A stretch of 64,000 nt of DNA from Serratia liquefaciens (lineage in GTDB: Bacteria > Pseudomonadota > Gammaproteobacteria > Enterobacterales > Enterobacteriaceae). The first letter of the stretch is position 1. Each line of letters begins with the position of its first letter. Made by a program: the position numbers and the translations under genes. The notes beneath the pieces are model-generated. The model worked only from the letters and a program-made list of their open reading frames with translations. It was not told the origin of the DNA and made no database searches. The stretch spans positions 62,001 through 126,000 of the forward strand of contig JAAXZN010000017.1 of assembly GCA_012719855.1 (NCBI GenBank), in the 5' to 3' direction. Shown piece by piece: positions 57,869-64,000 of the stretch.

Positions 57869-60274
57869 ATGTCCCAGCCTACGCTTAAAAAGGATGCTTT
57901 CCTGGCGGCACTGACCCGTCAGTGGCAAAAGTTTGGCCTCAGTTCTGCACAACAGATGACTCAGCACCAATGGTGGGAGGCGGTAAGCGCGGCATTGGCC
58001 GAGCAGTTGGCTGCACAACCTGCACCGCGCAAAAGCAGCAAGCCGCTGCGCCACGTGAACTACATTTCGATGGAGTTTCTGATTGGTCGCCTGACGGCCA
58101 ACAACCTGATTAACCTGGGCTGGTATGACACCGTCGAGCAGGCATTGGCGGAACAGGATATCAAGCTGGCGGATCTGCTGGAACAGGAAACCGATCCGGC
58201 GTTGGGCAATGGCGGGCTGGGGCGTTTGGCGGCCTGTTTCCTGGATTCGATGGCGACGGTGGAGCAACCGGCCACCGGCTACGGGTTGAATTACCAATAC
58301 GGGCTGTTCCGCCAGTCGTTTAGCGACGGCCAGCAGCAGGAAGCGCCGGATAACTGGCAGCGCGAAAGCTATCCGTGGTTCCGCCACAACGCCGCGCTGT
58401 CGGTGGATGTGGGCATCGGCGGGAAACTGGAGACATTGGCCGATGGCCGTGAACTGTGGCGTCCGGCATTTACCCTGCGCGGCGAGGCCTGGGATCTGCC
58501 GGTATTGGGCTTCCGCAATGGCGTGACTCAACCGCTGCGTCTGTGGCAGGCCACCCATCAGCATCCATTTAATCTTGGCGATTTCAACGACGGTAAATTC
58601 CTGCAGGCGGAGAAGCAGGGCGTTGAAGCGGCCAAGCTGACCAAGGTGCTGTACCCGAATGACAACCACCAGGCGGGCAAGCGCCTGCGCCTGATGCAAC
58701 AATACTTCCAGTGTGCCTGCTCGGTGGCGGATATCCTGCGTAAGCACCATCTGGCAGGCCGCAAGATTGAAGATCTGCCGAAGTACGAAGTGATCCAGCT
58801 TAACGACACCCACCCGACCATCGCCATTCCGGAAATGCTGCGCATTCTGTTGGATGAACATCAGTTGGAGTGGGATGCCGCTTGGGCCATCACCAGCAAG
58901 ACCTTCGCCTACACCAACCATACCCTGATGCCGGAAGCGCTGGAGTGCTGGGATGAGAAGCTGGTGCGCAGCCTGCTGCCGCGCCACTTCTCCATCATCA
59001 AGCAGATCAACGCCAACTTCAAAAAGCTGGTGGACCAACACTGGCCGGGTGACGACGCGGTGTGGGCCAAGTTAGCGGTGCACCATAACAAGCAGGTCCG
59101 CATGGCTAACCTGTGCGTGGTCAGCGGCTTTGCGGTCAACGGTGTGGCGCAATTGCACTCCGATCTGGTGGTGAAAGATCTGTTCCCGGAATACCACCAA
59201 CTGTGGCCGAACAAATTCCACAACGTCACCAACGGCATCACGCCGCGCCGCTGGCTGAAGCAGTGTAACCCGGCGCTGTCTGGGCTGATTGACGAAACGC
59301 TGAAGGTGGAGTGGGCTAACGATCTTGACGCATTGAAAGGGTTGGCGAAGTTCGCCGATGACGCGGCGTTCCGTCAGCGCTACCAGCAAATCAAGCGCGA
59401 TAATAAAGTCGTATTGGCCAATTACGTGCACGACGTCATGGGATTGAAACTGAACCCGGACGCGATTTTTGACGTGCAGATCAAGCGCCTGCACGAATAC
59501 AAACGCCAGCACCTTAACCTGCTGCATATCCTGTCGCTGTATCGCCAACTGCGCGATAACCCGCAGTTGGACATCGTGCCGCGCGTGTTCCTGTTTGGCG
59601 CCAAAGCGGCTCCGGGCTATTACCTGGCGAAAAATATCATTTATGCGATCAACCAGGCGGCTGCGAAGATCAACAACGATCCGCTGGTGAAGGATCGCCT
59701 GAAAGTGGCATTTATTCCTGACTACCGCGTTTCTGTCGCTGAGCTGATGATCCCGGCCGCGGATATCTCCGAACAGATCTCCACCGCCGGTAAAGAAGCT
59801 TCTGGGACCGGCAATATGAAGCTGGCGTTAAACGGTGCATTGACCGTTGGCACGCTGGATGGCGCTAACGTGGAAATCGCCGAGCAGGTGGGCGAAGACA
59901 ACATCTTTATCTTCGGCAACACCGTGGATCAGGTGAAGGCGCTGCTGGCGAAAGGCTACGATCCGCTCAGCTACCGCAAGAAAGACAAACACCTGAAAGC
60001 GATTTTGGACGAATTGGCGAGCGGCGCATTCAGCAACGGCGACAAGCATGCTTTCGACATGCTGCTGCACAGCCTGCTGGAGGGCGGCGACCCTTATCTG
60101 GTGCTGGCGGACTTTGCTTCTTACTGCAAAGCTCAACAGCAGGTAGACGAACTCTATCGTGACCGTGATGAATGGACGCGTCGTACTATTCTTAACACCG
60201 CACGCGTGGGGATGTTCAGTTCGGATCGCTCGATCCGCGACTACCAGCAGCGTATCTGGCAAGCCAAGCGTTAA
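57869..60274 (+). CDS. malP: Maltodextrin phosphorylase
   Basis: An 801-residue GT35 phosphorylase (E. coli MalP 797). The family segments [16 protein letters not shown] and [18 protein letters not shown] are present and the pyridoxal-phosphate Lys651 is in [14 protein letters not shown]. It releases glucose 1-phosphate from maltodextrins. It differs clearly from glgP in this window. The ATG at 57869 (MSQPTLKKD) fits E. coli with GAGAG upstream. First gene of malPQ; 9 bp separate it from malQ. Confidence 0.96.
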   Translation: MSQPTLKKDAFLAALTRQWQKFGLSSAQQMTQHQWWEAVSAALAEQLAAQPAPRKSSKPLRHVNYISMEFLIGRLTANNLINLGWYDTVEQALAEQDIKLADLLEQETDPALGNGGLGRLAACFLDSMATVEQPATGYGLNYQYGLFRQSFSDGQQQEAPDNWQRESYPWFRHNAALSVDVGIGGKLETLADGRELWRPAFTLRGEAWDLPVLGFRNGVTQPLRLWQATHQHPFNLGDFNDGKFLQAEKQGVEAAKLTKVLYPNDNHQAGKRLRLMQQYFQCACSVADILRKHHLAGRKIEDLPKYEVIQLNDTHPTIAIPEMLRILLDEHQLEWDAAWAITSKTFAYTNHTLMPEALECWDEKLVRSLLPRHFSIIKQINANFKKLVDQHWPGDDAVWAKLAVHHNKQVRMANLCVVSGFAVNGVAQLHSDLVVKDLFPEYHQLWPNKFHNVTNGITPRRWLKQCNPALSGLIDETLKVEWANDLDALKGLAKFADDAAFRQRYQQIKRDNKVVLANYVHDVMGLKLNPDAIFDVQIKRLHEYKRQHLNLLHILSLYRQLRDNPQLDIVPRVFLFGAKAAPGYYLAKNIIYAINQAAAKINNDPLVKDRLKVAFIPDYRVSVAELMIPAADISEQISTAGKEASGTGNMKLALNGALTVGTLDGANVEIAEQVGEDNIFIFGNTVDQVKALLAKGYDPLSYRKKDKHLKAILDELASGAFSNGDKHAFDMLLHSLLEGGDPYLVLADFASYCKAQQQVDELYRDRDEWTRRTILNTARVGMFSSDRSIRDYQQRIWQAKR

Positions 60275-60283
60275 GGAGAGCGA

Positions 60284-62374
60284 ATGGATCGCAAGGTCAT
60301 CGATCAGGCGGCAGCTCAGGCGGGTATCGCTGCCGATTATATTAATGCCCATGGTCAACAGCAGGCGATCGCTGAGGACACCAAGCGCAGGCTGCTGGAC
60401 GCCATGGGCCGGAGTGCCACACCGCAGGAAGCTGCGGTGACGCCGTTGCCGGCGGTGAAGGTATTTTATCAGGGCGCGCCGGTGGCATTGCCGCTGGCGG
60501 GCAGCGGAGAGTATCAGTGGACGCTGCTGCGTGAAGACGGCGGCCGGCAGCAAGGCCGCGCCAGCGCACGCAAAACCTTCACCCTGCCGGCTGAATTGCC
60601 AACGGGCTATCATCAACTGACGCTGACACAGGGTGAACAGCAGTGGCAGTGCCGGTTGATTGTGGCGCCGAAACGCTGCTTCGAACCGGATGCCTTGTTG
60701 ACCGGCAAGAAGCTGTGGGGCGCCTGCGTCCAGCTTTACACTCTTCGCTCCGATCGCAACTGGGGCATCGGCGACTTTGGCGACCTGCGCCAGATGGTGG
60801 AGCAGGTCGGTGAACGGGGCGGCGCTTTTGTCGGGCTGAACCCGATTCACTCGCTGTATCCGGCCAACCCGGAAAGTGCCAGCCCGTACAGCCCGTCATC
60901 GCGCCGCTGGCTGAACGTGATCTATATCGATGTGAATGCGGTGGAAGATTTCCAACGCAACGAAGCCGCCCAGCAATGGTGGCTGAAACCGGCAACGCAA
61001 AAAAAGCTGGCGGAGGCCCGTGGCAGCGATCGGGTGGATTACACCAAGGTGACGCAGCTTAAGCTGGCGGCGCTGCAACTGGCATTCCCGCTGTTCCAGT
61101 CGCGCAAACCCGGTGACGAGCAGCGCCAGGCATTTGAGCAGTTTGTTATCGACGGCGGTGAAAGTTTGTATCAGCAGGCGGCATTCGACGCGCTGCATGC
61201 TCATCTTGCGGCCGCTGATGACAGCCTGTGGGGCTGGCCGGCCTGGCCGAAAGAATATCAGCAGGGTGACAGCGCTGCGGTAAAGCAATTTTGTCAGCAG
61301 CAGCAAGAACAGGTGCGATTTTACCTGTGGCTGCAGTGGCTGGCTGCCAGCCAGTTCGCCGACTGTTTCCGCCAGAGTCAGCAACAGCAGATGCCGATTG
61401 GCCTGTACCGCGATCTGGCGGTTGGCGTGGCGGAAGGGGGAGCGGAAACCTGGTGCGAACGCGATCTGTATTGTCTGAAAGCCTCGGTTGGCGCACCGCC
61501 GGACATTCTCGGGCCGCTGGGGCAAAACTGGGGGCTGCCACCGATGGATCCGCATGTGATGGCGGCTCGCGGCTATCAGCCGTTTATCGATCTGCTGCGC
61601 GCCAATATGACCAGCTGTGGTGCGCTGCGTATTGATCATGTGATGGCGTTACTGCGTTTATGGTGGATCCCTTACGGTGAAACCGCCGTTCACGGCGCCT
61701 ACGTGAAATATCCGGTAGATGATCTGCTGGCGGTGCTGGCGCTGGAAAGCCAACGTCACCGCTGCATGGTGATAGGCGAGGACCTCGGTACCGTTCCGGT
61801 GGAAATCGTCGGCAAGCTGCGCGACAGCGGCGTTTATTCCTATAAGGTGCTGTACTTCGAACGCGACGGCGAGAACCACTTCCGCGCCCCGCAGGCCTAT
61901 CCGGTTCAGGCGATGGCGACCATCACCACGCACGACCTGCCGACGCTGCGCGGTTATTGGCAAAGTGGCGATCTGAAGCTTGGCAACAAGCTGGGGCTGT
62001 ATCCGGACGCGGAGATCCTGAAAGAGCTGTTCGCCGATCGAGAACGCGCCAAGCAGGGGTTACTGGACGGCTTGCATCACTATGGCTGTGTGCCGCAGAA
62101 AGTGGGTAAAAAGGCGGCGTTGTTGAATATGAGCCCGCTGCTTAACCGTGGTTTGCAGCGTTATGTCGCCGACAGCGCCAGCGCCTTGCTGGGTCTGCAG
62201 CCGGAAGACTGGCTGGATATGGCGGACCCGGTCAATATTCCCGGCACCAGCAATCAGTACCCTAACTGGCGGCGTAAACTGACTAAAACGCTGGAAGAGA
62301 TGTTTGCCGATCAGCAGGTCAATCGCCTGCTGAAGGATTTGGACAAGCGGCGGCGCAAGGTCTCGGTGGGGTAA
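60284..62374 (+). CDS. malQ: 4-alpha-glucanotransferase (amylomaltase)
   Basis: A 696-residue GH77 enzyme (E. coli MalQ 694). After an N-terminal extension (about 1-140) the catalytic barrel includes LWGACVQLYTLRSDRNWGIGDF, GLNPIHSLYPANPESASPYSPSSR, the nucleophile Asp451 in LRIDHVMALLR and the acid/base Glu499 in VIGEDLGTVP. It transfers maltosyl and longer units between maltodextrins. AAGGAGAG precedes the ATG. It ends in a strong terminator. Confidence 0.96.
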   Translation: MDRKVIDQAAAQAGIAADYINAHGQQQAIAEDTKRRLLDAMGRSATPQEAAVTPLPAVKVFYQGAPVALPLAGSGEYQWTLLREDGGRQQGRASARKTFTLPAELPTGYHQLTLTQGEQQWQCRLIVAPKRCFEPDALLTGKKLWGACVQLYTLRSDRNWGIGDFGDLRQMVEQVGERGGAFVGLNPIHSLYPANPESASPYSPSSRRWLNVIYIDVNAVEDFQRNEAAQQWWLKPATQKKLAEARGSDRVDYTKVTQLKLAALQLAFPLFQSRKPGDEQRQAFEQFVIDGGESLYQQAAFDALHAHLAAADDSLWGWPAWPKEYQQGDSAAVKQFCQQQQEQVRFYLWLQWLAASQFADCFRQSQQQQMPIGLYRDLAVGVAEGGAETWCERDLYCLKASVGAPPDILGPLGQNWGLPPMDPHVMAARGYQPFIDLLRANMTSCGALRIDHVMALLRLWWIPYGETAVHGAYVKYPVDDLLAVLALESQRHRCMVIGEDLGTVPVEIVGKLRDSGVYSYKVLYFERDGENHFRAPQAYPVQAMATITTHDLPTLRGYWQSGDLKLGNKLGLYPDAEILKELFADRERAKQGLLDGLHHYGCVPQKVGKKAALLNMSPLLNRGLQRYVADSASALLGLQPEDWLDMADPVNIPGTSNQYPNWRRKLTKTLEEMFADQQVNRLLKDLDKRRRKVSVG

Positions 62375-62386
62375 TTGCACATCATG

Positions 62387-62426
62387 AAAATGCCGGATTG
62401 GCTTAACCTAATCCGGCATTTTTTTA
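62387..62426 (+). terminator. Terminator after malQ
   Basis: AAAATGCCGGATT (62387-62399) pairs with AATCCGGCATTTT (62410-62422), a 13-bp stem with a 10-base loop and a following T run. It ends malPQ; the converging nfuA transcript can use it as well. Confidence 0.92.
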
Positions 62427-62459
62427 TCCGCCCTGGGCAGGCAGCCCTGGTTCAGGAGA

Positions 62460-63035
62460 TCAGTAGTAAGAGTGCTCGCCGCGCTGGTGCTCGGTCAAAT
62501 CGCGCACGCCTTTCAGTTCAGGGAACTTCTGCAGCAGCTCTTTCTCGATGCCCTCCTTCAGCGTCACGTCGACCATTGAACAACCGTTACAGCCGCCGCC
62601 GAACTGCAGGATGGCCAGGCTATCATCGGTGATTTCCATCAGCGTCACGCGGCCGCCGTGGCCGGCCAGCTGTGGGTTGATCTGCGACTGCAGCACGTAT
62701 TCAACACGCTCCATCAGCGGCGCGTTGTCGTCTACCTTGCGCATTTTGGCGTTTGGCGCTTTCAGCGTCAGCTGCGAGCCCAGTTGGTCGGTGACGAAGT
62801 CGATTTCGGCATCTTCCAGATACGGTTTGCTCAGCTCGTCGATATAGGCGGACAGCTTTTCGAACTTCAGCTCGGTGTCTGTCGCTTCCACGGCGTCCGG
62901 CGGGCAATAAGAGACACCGCATTCGGCCGTAGGCGTACCCGGGTTGATCACGAATACGCGGATTTGGGTGCCTTCCTCTTGGTTTGCCAGCAGTTTGGCA
63001 AAGTGTTCCTGTGCAGTATCTGTTATACGAATCAT
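62460..63035 (-). CDS. nfuA: Iron-sulfur cluster carrier protein
   Basis: A 191-residue NfuA, the size of the E. coli protein. The N-terminal degenerate A-type domain (about 1-95) has no cluster cysteines of its own in the usual pattern, and the C-terminal Nfu domain has Cys149 and Cys152 in [11 protein letters not shown], which bind a 4Fe-4S cluster in the dimer. It delivers clusters to target proteins under iron limitation or oxidative stress. It lies 67 bp after gntX in the same direction. Confidence 0.97.
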   Translation of the reverse strand: MIRITDTAQEHFAKLLANQEEGTQIRVFVINPGTPTAECGVSYCPPDAVEATDTELKFEKLSAYIDELSKPYLEDAEIDFVTDQLGSQLTLKAPNAKMRKVDDNAPLMERVEYVLQSQINPQLAGHGGRVTLMEITDDSLAILQFGGGCNGCSMVDVTLKEGIEKELLQKFPELKGVRDLTEHQRGEHSYY

Positions 63036-63102
63036 GGCATTAGCTCGTTAGTTCAAATAGTTGACTTTAATACTAGGTTATAATACGCCCATTGCCCTGG
63101 CA

Positions 63103-63786
63103 CTACAACGTGCGGCAAACGCACCAGATCTGGATCGATGCGACTCCCTGCCGCTGCAACAACTTAGCGATTTCCATGACCGTGCTGCCGGTCGTCACCA
63201 CATCGTCCAGCAGGGCGACGTGTCGGCCCGTCATGGCTTCATGGCAACGAAATGCACCGCGCAAATTGCGCCGCCGCGCGCGGGCCGATAGCCGTTGCTG
63301 CGGGGCCGTTTTACGCACCCGGCTCAGGGCGGAGGGGCGATAATCGCACCCTAGCCAGTGGGCCAGCGGCCGCGCCAGCAGATCGCTCTGATTATAGCCG
63401 CGCCGCCAGCAACGTTTTGCCTGTAAGGGTACCGCTAAAATGATATCGGGTCTGTTCAGATATTGCTCTCGATGCGCCTGTTGCCAGTTCAGCAGGATTA
63501 GCCGCGCCAGCAGCGGGGCCAGCTCCGGCGTGTGCTGAAACTTGAACTTTTTTATCAGTTGGCGCAGCGGCGCGGCGTAGTCATTGACGAACACCAGCGC
63601 CTGCCAGGGTGGCGGTTGTTGCAGGCAGCGGCCACAAGGTAATCTGGCATCGCCGGCGGGCAGGCCGCAGCGGGGGCAGCACAAAGGTTTGGCGGGCATG
63701 TGGCGCAGGCAGTAGCTGCAGATCCCCTGACCATGAAGACGCAGCGACTGTCGGCATAGCCAACAGCGGCTCTGGATTGATAGCAT
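63103..63786 (-). CDS. gntX: ComF-family phosphoribosyltransferase-like protein
   Basis: A 227-residue protein homologous to E. coli GntX (YhgH). The N-terminus has three Cys pairs (CWLC, CSYC, CPRC) and CGRCLQQPPPWQAL as in ComF zinc ribbons; the C-terminal phosphoribosyltransferase-like part has LLDDVVTTGSTVMEIAKLL. Role unclear: family members are linked to DNA uptake or use of DNA as nutrient. The ATG at 63786 (MLSIQSRCWLC) fits E. coli; the longer upstream frame would run into bioH on the other strand. It diverges from bioH. Confidence 0.92.
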   Translation of the reverse strand: MLSIQSRCWLCRQSLRLHGQGICSYCLRHMPAKPLCCPRCGLPAGDARLPCGRCLQQPPPWQALVFVNDYAAPLRQLIKKFKFQHTPELAPLLARLILLNWQQAHREQYLNRPDIILAVPLQAKRCWRRGYNQSDLLARPLAHWLGCDYRPSALSRVRKTAPQQRLSARARRRNLRGAFRCHEAMTGRHVALLDDVVTTGSTVMEIAKLLQRQGVASIQIWCVCRTL

Positions 63787-63828
63787 AACCGTCCTCCCTG
63801 ACGGATGAGAATGAAAGGACAATAACGG

Positions 63829-64000
63829 ATGAGTGCGTTGTACTGGCAAACAATAGGTGAAGGCGATCGCGATCTTGTGCTGCTCCACGGCTGGGGGCTG
63901 AATGCCGAAGTGTGGCATTGCATGATTGAGCGACTGACGCCGCATTTCCGCCTGCATCTGGTCGACCTGCCGGGCTATGGCCGTAGCCTGGGATTTGGCC
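63829..64000 (+). CDS. bioH: Pimeloyl-ACP methyl ester esterase, cut by window edge
   Basis: The first 57 codons of an alpha/beta hydrolase matching E. coli Bio[21 protein letters not shown] with the HGW oxyanion motif, then NAEVWHCM and [14 protein letters not shown]. The catalytic Ser is beyond the window. BioH removes the methyl group from pimeloyl-ACP methyl ester in biotin synthesis. ATG at 63829; AAGGACAATAACGG precedes it. It diverges from gntX as in E. coli. Confidence 0.93.
   Translation, partial: MSALYWQTIGEGDRDLVLLHGWGLNAEVWHCMIERLTPHFRLHLVDLPGYGRSLGFG

Overview
The window looks like chromosomal DNA of an enterobacterium, most probably a Serratia species. This is inferred from near-identity of many proteins to Escherichia coli orthologues, an E. 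coli-like gene order (aaaT-ryhB-yhhW-gntR-gntK-yhgN-asd-glgBXCAP-glpD, malT-malPQ, nfuA-gntX-bioH), GC-rich coding DNA, and accessory fimbrial, inositol and ascorbate loci. No rRNA, tRNA, transposase, prophage or CRISPR array was seen. Genes are densely packed and intact; only the two at the window ends are partial.

Region 1 (1-9256) is a chaperone-usher fimbrial locus on the minus strand: major pilin, minor pilin, usher, chaperone, minor pilin, tip adhesin and a pilin cut by the window edge. Across a 751-bp AT-rich gap lies a divergent plus-strand trio: a small lipoprotein, a periplasmic FKBP-like protein with a degraded active site, and a PapI/FaeA-like winged-helix regulator. Three GATC sites in the gap suggest Dam/Lrp-type control.

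Region 2 (9431-10868) is fetAB, an ABC exporter linked to iron homeostasis. Region 3 (10926-24734) is a complete myo-inositol catabolic cluster in several transcription units: iolT-iolI (minus), iolA-iolB (plus), the RpiR-type regulator iolR (minus), the iolC kinase-aldolase fusion (minus) and iolD-iolG-iolH-iolE (plus). AT-rich inverted repeats with GAAA/TTTC arms recur in its intergenic regions and are candidate IolR operators.

Region 4 (24795-31732) holds a Tat-exported P1-family peptidase overlapping the aaaT acetyltransferase gene, then the small RNA RyhB with a Fur-box-like promoter, the pirin yhhW, and the gluconate genes gntR, gntT and gntK. A 32-bp perfect palindrome containing two GntR half-overlapping operators precedes gntT. 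yhgN and asd follow.

Region 5 (33546-43138) is the glycogen operon glgBXCAP. Region 6 (43183-47083) is the glycerol-3-phosphate group glpE-glpG-glpR followed in the same direction by glpD, with tandem GlpR operators at glpD. Region 7 (47168-53940) is the L-ascorbate regulon ulaR-ulaG diverging from ulaABCDEF. Region 8 (54038-64000) has a GNAT acetyltransferase, malT diverging from malPQ, then nfuA and gntX, and the start of bioH.

Overall the window is mostly carbohydrate import, storage and breakdown (inositol, gluconate, glycogen, glycerol phosphate, ascorbate, maltodextrin), each under its own local regulator, plus one surface-adhesion locus and an iron-responsive small RNA. The least described part is the fimbria-linked lipoprotein/FKBP/PapI-like trio.
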